64,000 bases of DNA from Hexactinellida sp. DTS-2022. Its lineage: Eukaryota; Porifera; Hexactinellida. Position 1 is the first letter of the stretch, and every line of letters begins with the position of its first letter. Position numbers and translations under genes: made by a program. Location: positions 1 to 64,000 of the forward strand of contig JAPNXP010000003.1 in the NCBI GenBank assembly GCA_028753945.1. The letters run 5' to 3'. Positions 1 to 14,754 of the stretch are shown here, one piece after another. The notes below the pieces were generated by a model. It searched no databases. It was not told the origin of the DNA and saw only the letters and a list, made by a program, of their open reading frames with translations.

Positions 1-3000
1 TGAAATATCGACTTTCTAAGCGTGTGTTAGGGTTGATTCAGAAAAAACTGTAATTTCTAATCGACTGTAATGGGCCATTGAGAAAACACTGCACTATATA
101 ACAGTCTATATGGATCAATGATAAAAGACACGACTATCTAAGCGTGTGTCATGGTTCATTGATAAAACACTGGACTAACTGATGTGTCTTGTATTTATCA
201 TTGATAAAACAGTGGACTGTCTATTTGTCTTGGATTGTTCATTGATAAAACACTAGACTAACTGATGTGTCCAGTATTTATCATGAATAAAACACTCGCC
301 ACTCTAAATTGTCATTTATGGAATGAGTCAGATGCTCGTCTTTCTAAGTGTCTAATATGAATAGGGGAGTAAAGCCGTCCATTTTTAAGTGTGTGGGAAT
401 GGTGGCCTGTGAAAAATCTCATGTTCTACGAGATTCCAGGTGTGTTATCGATGGTCATTTCAATTTTTTTAATTCGATTGAAAAGCCACTGCAATACAAT
501 GGTTTGTTTCAGTGCATTAGTAGTAAATAACTATGCTTATAAACTATAATTCTTATAAATAAAATGAAATATCGACTTTCTAAGCGTGTGTTAGGGTTGA
601 TTCAGAAAAAACTGTAATTTCTAATCGACTGTAATGGGCCATTGAGAAAACACTGCACTATATAACAGTCTATATGGATCAATGATAAAAGACACGACTA
701 TCTAAGCGTGTGTCATGGTTCATTGATAAAACACTGGACTAACTGATGTGTCTTGTATTTATCATTGATAAAACAGTGGACTGTCTATTTGTCTTGGATT
801 GTTCATTGATAAAACACTAGACTAACTGATGTGTCCAGTATTTATCATGAATAAAACACTCGCCACTCTAAATTGTCATTTATGGAATGAGTCAGATGCT
901 CGTCTTTCTAAGTGTCTAATATGAATAGGGGAGTAAAGCCGTCCATTTTTAAGTGTGTGGGAATGGTGGCCTGTGAAAAATCTCATGTTCTACGAGATTC
1001 CAGGTGTGTTATCGATGGTCATTTCAATTTTTTTAATTCGATTGAAAAGCCACTGCAATTCTATGGTTTGTTTCAGTGCATTAGTAGTAAATAACTATGC
1101 TTATAAACTATAATTCTTATAAATAAAATGAAATATCGACTTTCTAAGCGTGTGTTAGGGTTGATTCAGAAAAAACTGTAATTTCTAATCGACTGTAATG
1201 GGCCATTGAGAAAACACTGCACTATATAACAGTCTATATGGATCAATGATAAAAGACACGACTATCTAAGCGTGTGTCATGGTTCATTGATAAAACACTG
1301 GACTAACTGATGTGTCTTGTATTTATCATTGATAAAACAGTGGACTGTCTATTTGTCTTGGATTGTTCATTGATAAAACACTAGACTAACTGATGTGTCC
1401 AGTATTTATCATGAATAAAACACTCGCCACTCTAAATTGTCATTTATGGAATGAGTCAGATGCTCGTCTTTCTAAGTGTCTAATATGAATAGGGGAGTAA
1501 AGCCGTCCATTTTTAAGTGTGTGGGAATGGTGGCCTGTGAAAAATCTCATGTTCTACGAGATTCCAGGTGTGTTATCGATGGTCATTTCAATTTTTTTAA
1601 TTCGATTGAAAAGCCACTGCAATTCTATGGTTTGTTTCAGTGCATTAGTAGTAAATAACTATGCTTATAAACTATAATTCTTATAAATAAAATGAAATAT
1701 CGACTTTCTAAGCGTGTGTTAGGGTTGATTCAGAAAAAACTGTAATTTCTAATCGACTGTAATGGGCCATTGAGAAAACACTGCACTATATAACAGTCTA
1801 TATGGATCAATGATAAAAGACACGACTATCTAAGCGTGTGTCATGGTTCATTGATAAAACACTGGACTAACTGATGTGTCTTGTATTTATCATTGATAAA
1901 ACAGTGGACTGTCTATTTGTCTTGGATTGTTCATTGATAAAACACTAGACTAACTGATGTGTCCAGTATTTATCATGAATAAAACACTCGCCACTCTAAA
2001 TTGTCATTTATGGAATGAGTCAGATGCTCGTCTTTCTAAGTGTCTAATATGAATAGGGGAGTAAAGCCGTCCATTTTTAAGTGTGTGGGAATGGTGGCCT
2101 GTGAAAAATCTCATGTTCTACGAGATTCCAGGTGTGTTATCGATGGTCATTTCAATTTTTTTAATTCGATTGAAAAGCCACTGCAATACAATGGTTTGTT
2201 TCAGTGCATTAGTAGTAAATAACTATGCTTATAAACTATAATTCTTATAAATAAAATGAAATATCGACTTTCTAAGCGTGTGTTAGGGTTGATTCAGAAA
2301 AAACTGTAATTTCTAATCGACTGTAATGGGCCATTGAGAAAACACTGCACTATATAACAGTCTATATGGATCAATGATAAAAGACACGACTATCTAAGCG
2401 TGTGTCATGGTTCATTGATAAAACACTGGACTAACTGATGTGTCTTGTATTTATCATTGATAAAACAGTGGACTGTCTATTTGTCTTGGATTGTTCATTG
2501 ATAAAACACTAGACTAACTGATGTGTCCAGTATTTATCATGAATAAAACACTCGCCACTCTAAATTGTCATTTATGGAATGAGTCAGATGCTCGTCTTTC
2601 TAAGTGTCTAATATGAATAGGGGAGTAAAGCCGTCCATTTTTAAGTGTGTGGGAATGGTGGCCTGTGAAAAATCTCATGTTCTACGAGATTCCAGGTGTG
2701 TTATCGATGGTCATTTCAATTTTTTTAATTCGATTGAAAAGCCACTGCAATTCTATGGTTTGTTTCAGTGCATTAGTAGTAAATAACTATGCTTATAAAC
2801 TATAATTCTTATAAATAAAATGAAATATCGACTTTCTAAGCGTGTGTTAGGGTTGATTCAGAAAAAACTGTAATTTCTAATCGACTGTAATGGGCCATTG
2901 AGAAAACACTGCACTATATAACAGTCTATATGGATCAATGATAAAAGACACGACTATCTAAGCGTGTGTCATGGTTCATTGATAAAACACTGGACTAACT

Positions 3001-6000
3001 GATGTGTCTTGTATTTATCATTGATAAAACAGTGGACTGTCTATTTGTCTTGGATTGTTCATTGATAAAACACTAGACTAACTGATGTGTCCAGTATTTA
3101 TCATGAATAAAACACTCGCCACTCTAAATTGTCATTTATGGAATGAGTCAGATGCTCGTCTTTCTAAGTGTCTAATATGAATAGGGGAGTAAAGCCGTCC
3201 ATTTTTAAGTGTGTGGGAATGGTGGCCTGTGAAAAATCTCATGTTCTACGAGATTCCAGGTGTGTTATCGATGGTCATTTCAATTTTTTTAATTCGATTG
3301 AAAAGCCACTGCAATTCTATGGTTTGTTTCAGTGCATTAGTAGTAAATAACTATGCTTATAAACTATAATTCTTATAAATAAAATGAAATATCGACTTTC
3401 TAAGCGTGTGTTAGGGTTGATTCAGAAAAAACTGTAATTTCTAATCGACTGTAATGGGCCATTGAGAAAACACTGCACTATATAACAGTCTATATGGATC
3501 AATGATAAAAGACACGACTATCTAAGCGTGTGTCATGGTTCATTGATAAAACACTGGACTAACTGATGTGTCTTGTATTTATCATTGATAAAACAGTGGA
3601 CTGTCTATTTGTCTTGGATTGTTCATTGATAAAACACTAGACTAACTGATGTGTCCAGTATTTATCATGAATAAAACACTCGCCACTCTAAATTGTCATT
3701 TATGGAATGAGTCAGATGCTCGTCTTTCTAAGTGTCTAATATGAATAGGGGAGTAAAGCCGTCCATTTTTAAGTGTGTGGGAATGGTGGCCTGTGAAAAA
3801 TCTCATGTTCTACGAGATTCCAGGTGTGTTATCGATGGTCATTTCAATTTTTTTAATTCGATTGAAAAGCCACTGCAATTCTATGGTTTGTTTCAGTGCA
3901 TTAGTAGTAAATAACTATGCTTATAAACTATAATTCTTATAAATAAAATGAAATATCGACTTTCTAAGCGTGTGTTAGGGTTGATTCAGAAAAAACTGTA
4001 ATTTCTAATCGACTGTAATGGGCCATTGAGAAAACACTGCACTATATAACAGTCTATATGGATCAATGATAAAAGACACGACTATCTAAGCGTGTGTCAT
4101 GGTTCATTGATAAAACACTGGACTAACTGATGTGTCTTGTATTTATCATTGATAAAACAGTGGACTGTCTATTTGTCTTGGATTGTTCATTGATAAAACA
4201 CTAGACTAACTGATGTGTCCAGTATTTATCATGAATAAAACACTCGCCACTCTAAATTGTCATTTATGGAATGAGTCAGATGCTCGTCTTTCTAAGTGTC
4301 TAATATGAATAGGGGAGTAAAGCCGTCCATTTTTAAGTGTGTGGGAATGGTGGCCTGTGAAAAATCTCATGTTCTACGAGATTCCAGGTGTGTTATCGAT
4401 GGTCATTTCAATTTTTTTAATTCGATTGAAAAGCCACTGCAATACAATGGTTTGTTTCAGTGCATTAGTAGTAAATAACTATGCTTATAAACTATAATTC
4501 TTATAAATAAAATGAAATATCGACTTTCTAAGCGTGTGTTAGGGTTGATTCAGAAAAAACTGTAATTTCTAATCGACTGTAATGGGCCATTGAGAAAACA
4601 CTGCACTATATAACAGTCTATATGGATCAATGATAAAAGACACGACTATCTAAGCGTGTGTCATGGTTCATTGATAAAACACTGGACTAACTGATGTGTC
4701 TTGTATTTATCATTGATAAAACAGTGGACTGTCTATTTGTCTTGGATTGTTCATTGATAAAACACTAGACTAACTGATGTGTCCAGTATTTATCATGAAT
4801 AAAACACTCGCCACTCTAAATTGTCATTTATGGAATGAGTCAGATGCTCGTCTTTCTAAGTGTCTAATATGAATAGGGGAGTAAAGCCGTCCATTTTTAA
4901 GTGTGTGGGAATGGTGGCCTGTGAAAAATCTCATGTTCTACGAGATTCCAGGTGTGTTATCGATGGTCATTTCAATTTTTTTAATTCGATTGAAAAGCCA
5001 CTGCAATTCTATGGTTTGTTTCAGTGCATTAGTAGTAAATAACTATGCTTATAAACTATAATTCTTATAAATAAAATGAAATATCGACTTTCTAAGCGTG
5101 TGTTAGGGTTGATTCAGAAAAAACTGTAATTTCTAATCGACTGTAATGGGCCATTGAGAAAACACTGCACTATATAACAGTCTATATGGATCAATGATAA
5201 AAGACACGACTATCTAAGCGTGTGTCATGGTTCATTGATAAAACACTGGACTAACTGATGTGTCTTGTATTTATCATTGATAAAACAGTGGACTGTCTAT
5301 TTGTCTTGGATTGTTCATTGATAAAACACTAGACTAACTGATGTGTCCAGTATTTATCATGAATAAAACACTCGCCACTCTAAATTGTCATTTATGGAAT
5401 GAGTCAGATGCTCGTCTTTCTAAGTGTCTAATATGAATAGGGGAGTAAAGCCGTCCATTTTTAAGTGTGTGGGAATGGTGGCCTGTGAAAAATCTCATGT
5501 TCTACGAGATTCCAGGTGTGTTATCGATGGTCATTTCAATTTTTTTAATTCGATTGAAAAGCCACTGCAATTCTATGGTTTGTTTCAGTGCATTAGTAGT
5601 AAATAACTATGCTTATAAACTATAATTCTTATAAATAAAATGAAATATCGACTTTCTAAGCGTGTGTTAGGGTTGATTCAGAAAAAACTGTAATTTCTAA
5701 TCGACTGTAATGGGCCATTGAGAAAACACTGCACTATATAACAGTCTATATGGATCAATGATAAAAGACACGACTATCTAAGCGTGTGTCATGGTTCATT
5801 GATAAAACACTGGACTAACTGATGTGTCTTGTATTTATCATTGATAAAACAGTGGACTGTCTATTTGTCTTGGATTGTTCATTGATAAAACACTAGACTA
5901 ACTGATGTGTCCAGTATTTATCATGAATAAAACACTCGCCACTCTAAATTGTCATTTATGGAATGAGTCAGATGCTCGTCTTTCTAAGTGTCTAATATGA

Positions 6001-9000
6001 ATAGGGGAGTAAAGCCGTCCATTTTTAAGTGTGTGGGAATGGTGGCCTGTGAAAAATCTCATGTTCTACGAGATTCCAGGTGTGTTATCGATGGTCATTT
6101 CAATTTTTTTAATTCGATTGAAAAGCCACTGCAATTCTATGGTTTGTTTCAGTGCATTAGTAGTAAATAACTATGCTTATAAACTATAATTCTTATAAAT
6201 AAAATGAAATATCGACTTTCTAAGCGTGTGTTAGGGTTGATTCAGAAAAAACTGTAATTTCTAATCGACTGTAATGGGCCATTGAGAAAACACTGCACTA
6301 TATAACAGTCTATATGGATCAATGATAAAAGACACGACTATCTAAGCGTGTGTCATGGTTCATTGATAAAACACTGGACTAACTGATGTGTCTTGTATTT
6401 ATCATTGATAAAACAGTGGACTGTCTATTTGTCTTGGATTGTTCATTGATAAAACACTAGACTAACTGATGTGTCCAGTATTTATCATGAATAAAACACT
6501 CGCCACTCTAAATTGTCATTTATGGAATGAGTCAGATGCTCGTCTTTCTAAGTGTCTAATATGAATAGGGGAGTAAAGCCGTCCATTTTTAAGTGTGTGG
6601 GAATGGTGGCCTGTGAAAAATCTCATGTTCTACGAGATTCCAGGTGTGTTATCGATGGTCATTTCAATTTTTTTAATTCGATTGAAAAGCCACTGCAATA
6701 CAATGGTTTGTTTCAGTGCATTAGTAGTAAATAACTATGCTTATAAACTATAATTCTTATAAATAAAATGAAATATCGACTTTCTAAGCGTGTGTTAGGG
6801 TTGATTCAGAAAAAACTGTAATTTCTAATCGACTGTAATGGGCCATTGAGAAAACACTGCACTATATAACAGTCTATATGGATCAATGATAAAAGACACG
6901 ACTATCTAAGCGTGTGTCATGGTTCATTGATAAAACACTGGACTAACTGATGTGTCTTGTATTTATCATTGATAAAACAGTGGACTGTCTATTTGTCTTG
7001 GATTGTTCATTGATAAAACACTAGACTAACTGATGTGTCCAGTATTTATCATGAATAAAACACTCGCCACTCTAAATTGTCATTTATGGAATGAGTCAGA
7101 TGCTCGTCTTTCTAAGTGTCTAATATGAATAGGGGAGTAAAGCCGTCCATTTTTAAGTGTGTGGGAATGGTGGCCTGTGAAAAATCTCATGTTCTACGAG
7201 ATTCCAGGTGTGTTATCGATGGTCATTTCAATTTTTTTAATTCGATTGAAAAGCCACTGCAATTCTATGGTTTGTTTCAGTGCATTAGTAGTAAATAACT
7301 ATGCTTATAAACTATAATTCTTATAAATAAAATGAAATATCGACTTTCTAAGCGTGTGTTAGGGTTGATTCAGAAAAAACTGTAATTTCTAATCGACTGT
7401 AATGGGCCATTGAGAAAACACTGCACTATATAACAGTCTATATGGATCAATGATAAAAGACACGACTATCTAAGCGTGTGTCATGGTTCATTGATAAAAC
7501 ACTGGACTAACTGATGTGTCTTGTATTTATCATTGATAAAACAGTGGACTGTCTATTTGTCTTGGATTGTTCATTGATAAAACACTAGACTAACTGATGT
7601 GTCCAGTATTTATCATGAATAAAACACTCGCCACTCTAAATTGTCATTTATGGAATGAGTCAGATGCTCGTCTTTCTAAGTGTCTAATATGAATAGGGGA
7701 GTAAAGCCGTCCATTTTTAAGTGTGTGGGAATGGTGGCCTGTGAAAAATCTCATGTTCTACGAGATTCCAGGTGTGTTATCGATGGTCATTTCAATTTTT
7801 TTAATTCGATTGAAAAGCCACTGCAATTCTATGGTTTGTTTCAGTGCATTAGTAGTAAATAACTATGCTTATAAACTATAATTCTTATAAATAAAATGAA
7901 ATATCGACTTTCTAAGCGTGTGTTAGGGTTGATTCAGAAAAAACTGTAATTTCTAATCGACTGTAATGGGCCATTGAGAAAACACTGCACTATATAACAG
8001 TCTATATGGATCAATGATAAAAGACACGACTATCTAAGCGTGTGTCATGGTTCATTGATAAAACACTGGACTAACTGATGTGTCTTGTATTTATCATTGA
8101 TAAAACAGTGGACTGTCTATTTGTCTTGGATTGTTCATTGATAAAACACTAGACTAACTGATGTGTCCAGTATTTATCATGAATAAAACACTCGCCACTC
8201 TAAATTGTCATTTATGGAATGAGTCAGATGCTCGTCTTTCTAAGTGTCTAATATGAATAGGGGAGTAAAGCCGTCCATTTTTAAGTGTGTGGGAATGGTG
8301 GCCTGTGAAAAATCTCATGTTCTACGAGATTCCAGGTGTGTTATCGATGGTCATTTCAATTTTTTTAATTCGATTGAAAAGCCACTGCAATTCTATGGTT
8401 TGTTTCAGTGCATTAGTAGTAAATAACTATGCTTATAAACTATAATTCTTATAAATAAAATGAAATATCGACTTTCTAAGCGTGTGTTAGGGTTGATTCA
8501 GAAAAAACTGTAATTTCTAATCGACTGTAATGGGCCATTGAGAAAACACTGCACTATATAACAGTCTATATGGATCAATGATAAAAGACACGACTATCTA
8601 AGCGTGTGTCATGGTTCATTGATAAAACACTGGACTAACTGATGTGTCTTGTATTTATCATTGATAAAACAGTGGACTGTCTATTTGTCTTGGATTGTTC
8701 ATTGATAAAACACTAGACTAACTGATGTGTCCAGTATTTATCATGAATAAAACACTCGCCACTCTAAATTGTCATTTATGGAATGAGTCAGATGCTCGTC
8801 TTTCTAAGTGTCTAATATGAATAGGGGAGTAAAGCCGTCCATTTTTAAGTGTGTGGGAATGGTGGCCTGTGAAAAATCTCATGTTCTACGAGATTCCAGG
8901 TGTGTTATCGATGGTCATTTCAATTTTTTTAATTCGATTGAAAAGCCACTGCAATTCTATGGTTTGTTTCAGTGCATTAGTAGTAAATAACTATGCTTAT

Positions 9001-12000
9001 AAACTATAATTCTTATAAATAAAATGAAATATCGACTTTCTAAGCGTGTGTTAGGGTTGATTCAGAAAAAACTGTAATTTCTAATCGACTGTAATGGGCC
9101 ATTGAGAAAACACTGCACTATATAACAGTCTATATGGATCAATGATAAAAGACACGACTATCTAAGCGTGTGTCATGGTTCATTGATAAAACACTGGACT
9201 AACTGATGTGTCTTGTATTTATCATTGATAAAACAGTGGACTGTCTATTTGTCTTGGATTGTTCATTGATAAAACACTAGACTAACTGATGTGTCCAGTA
9301 TTTATCATGAATAAAACACTCGCCACTCTAAATTGTCATTTATGGAATGAGTCAGATGCTCGTCTTTCTAAGTGTCTAATATGAATAGGGGAGTAAAGCC
9401 GTCCATTTTTAAGTGTGTGGGAATGGTGGCCTGTGAAAAATCTCATGTTCTACGAGATTCCAGGTGTGTTATCGATGGTCATTTCAATTTTTTTAATTCG
9501 ATTGAAAAGCCACTGCAATTCTATGGTTTGTTTCAGTGCATTAGTAGTAAATAACTATGCTTATAAACTATAATTCTTATAAATAAAATGAAATATCGAC
9601 TTTCTAAGCGTGTGTTAGGGTTGATTCAGAAAAAACTGTAATTTCTAATCGACTGTAATGGGCCATTGAGAAAACACTGCACTATATAACAGTCTATATG
9701 GATCAATGATAAAAGACACGACTATCTAAGCGTGTGTCATGGTTCATTGATAAAACACTGGACTAACTGATGTGTCTTGTATTTATCATTGATAAAACAG
9801 TGGACTGTCTATTTGTCTTGGATTGTTCATTGATAAAACACTAGACTAACTGATGTGTCCAGTATTTATCATGAATAAAACACTCGCCACTCTAAATTGT
9901 CATTTATGGAATGAGTCAGATGCTCGTCTTTCTAAGTGTCTAATATGAATAGGGGAGTAAAGCCGTCCATTTTTAAGTGTGTGGGAATGGTGGCCTGTGA
10001 AAAATCTCATGTTCTACGAGATTCCAGGTGTGTTATCGATGGTCATTTCAATTTTTTTAATTCGATTGAAAAGCCACTGCAATTCTATGGTTTGTTTCAG
10101 TGCATTAGTAGTAAATAACTATGCTTATAAACTATAATTCTTATAAATAAAATGAAATATCGACTTTCTAAGCGTGTGTTAGGGTTGATTCAGAAAAAAC
10201 TGTAATTTCTAATCGACTGTAATGGGCCATTGAGAAAACACTGCACTATATAACAGTCTATATGGATCAATGATAAAAGACACGACTATCTAAGCGTGTG
10301 TCATGGTTCATTGATAAAACACTGGACTAACTGATGTGTCTTGTATTTATCATTGATAAAACAGTGGACTGTCTATTTGTCTTGGATTGTTCATTGATAA
10401 AACACTAGACTAACTGATGTGTCCAGTATTTATCATGAATAAAACACTCGCCACTCTAAATTGTCATTTATGGAATGAGTCAGATGCTCGTCTTTCTAAG
10501 TGTCTAATATGAATAGGGGAGTAAAGCCGTCCATTTTTAAGTGTGTGGGAATGGTGGCCTGTGAAAAATCTCATGTTCTACGAGATTCCAGGTGTGTTAT
10601 CGATGGTCATTTCAATTTTTTTAATTCGATTGAAAAGCCACTGCAATTCTATGGTTTGTTTCAGTGCATTAGTAGTAAATAACTATGCTTATAAACTATA
10701 ATTCTTATAAATAAAATGAAATATCGACTTTCTAAGCGTGTGTTAGGGTTGATTCAGAAAAAACTGTAATTTCTAATCGACTGTAATGGGCCATTGAGAA
10801 AACACTGCACTATATAACAGTCTATATGGATCAATGATAAAAGACACGACTATCTAAGCGTGTGTCATGGTTCATTGATAAAACACTGGACTAACTGATG
10901 TGTCTTGTATTTATCATTGATAAAACAGTGGACTGTCTATTTGTCTTGGATTGTTCATTGATAAAACACTAGACTAACTGATGTGTCCAGTATTTATCAT
11001 GAATAAAACACTCGCCACTCTAAATTGTCATTTATGGAATGAGTCAGATGCTCGTCTTTCTAAGTGTCTAATATGAATAGGGGAGTAAAGCCGTCCATTT
11101 TTAAGTGTGTGGGAATGGTGGCCTGTGAAAAATCTCATGTTCTACGAGATTCCAGGTGTGTTATCGATGGTCATTTCAATTTTTTTAATTCGATTGAAAA
11201 GCCACTGCAATTCTATGGTTTGTTTCAGTGCATTAGTAGTAAATAACTATGCTTATAAACTATAATTCTTATAAATAAAATGAAATATCGACTTTCTAAG
11301 CGTGTGTTAGGGTTGATTCAGAAAAAACTGTAATTTCTAATCGACTGTAATGGGCCATTGAGAAAACACTGCACTATATAACAGTCTATATGGATCAATG
11401 ATAAAAGACACGACTATCTAAGCGTGTGTCATGGTTCATTGATAAAACACTGGACTAACTGATGTGTCTTGTATTTATCATTGATAAAACAGTGGACTGT
11501 CTATTTGTCTTGGATTGTTCATTGATAAAACACTAGACTAACTGATGTGTCCAGTATTTATCATGAATAAAACACTCGCCACTCTAAATTGTCATTTATG
11601 GAATGAGTCAGATGCTCGTCTTTCTAAGTGTCTAATATGAATAGGGGAGTAAAGCCGTCCATTTTTAAGTGTGTGGGAATGGTGGCCTGTGAAAAATCTC
11701 ATGTTCTACGAGATTCCAGGTGTGTTATCGATGGTCATTTCAATTTTTTTAATTCGATTGAAAAGCCACTGCAATACAATGGTTTGTTTCAGTGCATTAG
11801 TAGTAAATAACTATGCTTATAAACTATAATTCTTATAAATAAAATGAAATATCGACTTTCTAAGCGTGTGTTAGGGTTGATTCAGAAAAAACTGTAATTT
11901 CTAATCGACTGTAATGGGCCATTGAGAAAACACTGCACTATATAACAGTCTATATGGATCAATGATAAAAGACACGACTATCTAAGCGTGTGTCATGGTT

Positions 12001-13038
12001 CATTGATAAAACACTGGACTAACTGATGTGTCTTGTATTTATCATTGATAAAACAGTGGACTGTCTATTTGTCTTGGATTGTTCATTGATAAAACACTAG
12101 ACTAACTGATGTGTCCAGTATTTATCATGAATAAAACACTCGCCACTCTAAATTGTCATTTATGGAATGAGTCAGATGCTCGTCTTTCTAAGTGTCTAAT
12201 ATGAATAGGGGAGTAAAGCCGTCCATTTTTAAGTGTGTGGGAATGGTGGCCTGTGAAAAATCTCATGTTCTACGAGATTCCAGGTGTGTTATCGATGGTC
12301 ATTTCAATTTTTTTAATTCGATTGAAAAGCCACTGCAATTCTATGGTTTGTTTCAGTGCATTAGTAGTAAATAACTATGCTTATAAACTATAATTCTTAT
12401 AAATAAAATGAAATATCGACTTTCTAAGCGTGTGTTAGGGTTGATTCAGAAAAAACTGTAATTTCTAATCGACTGTAATGGGCCATTGAGAAAACACTGC
12501 ACTATATAACAGTCTATATGGATCAATGATAAAAGACACGACTATCTAAGCGTGTGTCATGGTTCATTGATAAAACACTGGACTAACTGATGTGTCTTGT
12601 ATTTATCATTGATAAAACAGTGGACTGTCTATTTGTCTTGGATTGTTCATTGATAAAACACTAGACTAACTGATGTGTCCAGTATTTATCATGAATAAAA
12701 CACTCGCCACTCTAAATTGTCATTTATGGAATGAGTCAGATGCTCGTCTTTCTAAGTGTCTAATATGAATAGGGGAGTAAAGCCGTCCATTTTTAAGTGT
12801 GTGGGAATGGTGGCCTGTGAAAAATCTCATGTTCTACGAGATTCCAGGTGTGTTATCGATGGTCATTTCAATTGTTTGAATTCCATTGAAAAGGCCCTGC
12901 AATTCTATAGTTTGTTTCAGTGCATTAGCAGTAAATAACTATGCTTATAAACTATAATTTATATAAATAAAGTGAAATCTCGACCTTCTAAGCGTGAGTT
13001 AGGGTCTATTCAGAAAAAACTGGACTTTCTAATCTACT
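1..13038. repeat. 564-bp satellite, 23 complete units plus a partial 24th
   Basis: Near-identical units begin at 1, 565, 1129 and so on every 564 bases to 12409; a degenerate partial unit runs 12973-13038. The array starts at base 1, so it continues beyond the window. Inside each unit, degenerate sub-repeats 41-42 bp long recur (in unit 1 near 75, 115, 157, 198, 239, 281, 322, 363), with a core like TTGATAAAACACTGGACT. The commonest variable site is AATACAATGG versus AATTCTATGG (near 491 in unit 1): the first form occurs in units 1, 4, 8, 12 and 21. Each unit holds a 57-codon ATG frame from its base 357, which I take as incidental. Confidence 0.98.
12409..13038. repeat. Degenerating right edge of the 564-bp array
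   Basis: Unit 23 (12409-12972) matches the others until about 12873, then carries many substitutions. The following 66 bases are a clearly diverged unit start, which stops where a TAATATTAAACAGGT sequence typical of the mosaic repeat family begins. Array edges commonly escape homogenisation, so this looks like a true boundary. Confidence 0.85.
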
Positions 13039-13206
13039 AATATTAAACAGGTACAAAAATGTGGCCAAAAATTTGTAATCAAAAATCGTCACCCCAGGTG
13101 CACATCTGTAACCCATGAGACACCTGTCATGAAAATTTTAATTCTTAGTAATTATATCTCTGTACTGTGGAGACGATACGGACCAATAATATTAATATTA
13201 AAACTT

Positions 13207-13319
13207 CCAAAATTGCAGCCTGTGCCGACGCATGTTCCTTTGGTGGCACTATATTTTTTTGGTGGTTTATTGATAGTGCCTCCAAAGGAACATGCTGTCA
13301 GCACAGCTGCAATGTTGGA
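13207..13319 (+). repeat. Palindromic hairpin cassette 1
   Basis: Arms of about 47 bases around a loop near TTTTTTTGGTGGTTTATT. The arms mismatch in the outer third (left GCCTGTGCCGAC, right GTCAGCACAGC), so this copy is partly decayed. Confidence 0.9.
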
Positions 13320-14404
13320 TGTTTTTTTCGCCATGTCTTCATCACTATGGAGGTGTTAAATTATTTCTGAAAGGTGTTTCAAAAGGCAACGACCCTTAGT
13401 GAGTTGCAAGTTTCGTTTTTGCTCTCTTCATTTCAAAGATATTCAAGTTTCAGTGGAATATAATAAGTGATGAGTCAGCATTTTTTATGTGCGTGTTGGG
13501 TGATCACCCAACAGCAACCAACCCATTCGAAATATAGAATTCACAAAATTGTAAAAGCACATTTTTTTGACTATGTTATCATCACTTCAAGGTGCCAAGA
13601 CACATTTGTAGAGGTGTTATGTGGCATAAGGATCAATTGATAAATTTGAAATTTGTTTCTATCTTCTATAATCTCCGAGATTTATGATATTTAATTTATT
13701 AGTATAAATAATTCTTAATATTCTTTATAATTTTACACCAATTTCAATGTCAACTTACATTTATTAGTTAAATTATTTTTTCATAAATAATTAATTAATT
13801 AATTTGGCTATCAAATTTCAATTCCGCAAATCGAAAACCCCTAATAAACAAATTGGAAGCATCTATATAAGTCATAAACTGAATGAATTAATTATAATTA
13901 ATAACGTCAGTATATTAACAGTAGCAATAATATTCTCGCAGAAGTAAATATAATCACATAATCTGTCGTTGTTATGGAATGTAAAATCTTAGTTTTCAAT
14001 TAGAAAATAGAAGCCAACTCGATCTCACAAGTTGAATCAATAGAATTATTACAAGTTGAAACAATGGAATTAAATTTAACACTTTCAATTGAACTGAAGT
14101 GTTAGTAAACAAAGGGAATTTGCAACTCAATTGTGGCACAAACGAAACCCAATTAAAAAATTCGTGCACTGTGAAAAGGTGTAGAAATTAATTCTCTATC
14201 GAATGCATATAAATTGAATATTCGGGTACCATTTATTGTTCCTGTTTCAATATTAAACAGGTGCAAAAATGTGTCCATAAAAGTTTAATCAAAAATCGTG
14301 ACCCCAGGTGCACATCTGTAACCCATGAGACACATATCCTGAAAATTTGGCCTCTTAGTAAATAAAACTCTGTTCTGTGGAGAGGCTACGGATAAAATAT
14401 ACCA

Positions 14405-14515
14405 AGGAGGTAAGATTAGAACTGGGCCACTATACTATAGTATAGTCGGCACAGTAATAACCAAGGCAGTAAGATTAGAACTGGGCCACTATACTATAGT
14501 ATAGTCGGCACAGTA
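14405..14515 (+). repeat. Small palindromic cassettes, 2 copies
   Basis: Two tandem cassettes of the GGCAGTAAGATTAGAACT subtype, each centred on the perfect 18-bp palindrome ACTATACTATAGTATAGT and ending in GTCGGCACAGTA. They follow GGCTACGGA, the docking end of domain 1. Confidence 0.92.
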
Positions 14516-14754
14516 AAACTAACTAACTAACTAACCACACTCATTTGAATACCCGACAACTATACTACTAAAGATAGTATTCACTGTAAAAGAGATTTCT
14601 ACTCCGTAGATATTTATTAATTCAATAATACTCTTCAAAAAGTGCCTATTTGTTGCTAGCTTTTTTAGCAAATTCACAAAAAAGCGAATTAAACATCAAT
14701 AAACAACAACACCAAATGCTTTGGAGCAAGAAACTAGTTCACTTCCAGACTGAG

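Larger units (their letters stand above)
13039..14515 (+). repeat. Mosaic repeat family, domain 1 (forward)
   Basis: This is one long-type unit of the family that dominates 23.8-61.9 kb. It has the older docking subtype (ACCCCAGGTGCACATCTG at about 13092 and 14282), a hairpin at 13207-13319, the long-type right flank (GCCATGTC near 13331 onward) and two small palindromic cassettes at the right end. It differs from later domains by many substitutions, so it looks like an older copy. Confidence 0.85.

Noticed and set aside
348-12938. Small protein repeated 23 times in the satellite
   Set aside because: The first codon of each 60-codon frame is GTG; from the ATG it is 57 codons. The units are homogenised, so conservation carries no coding signal, and the frame lies across the 41-42-bp sub-repeats.
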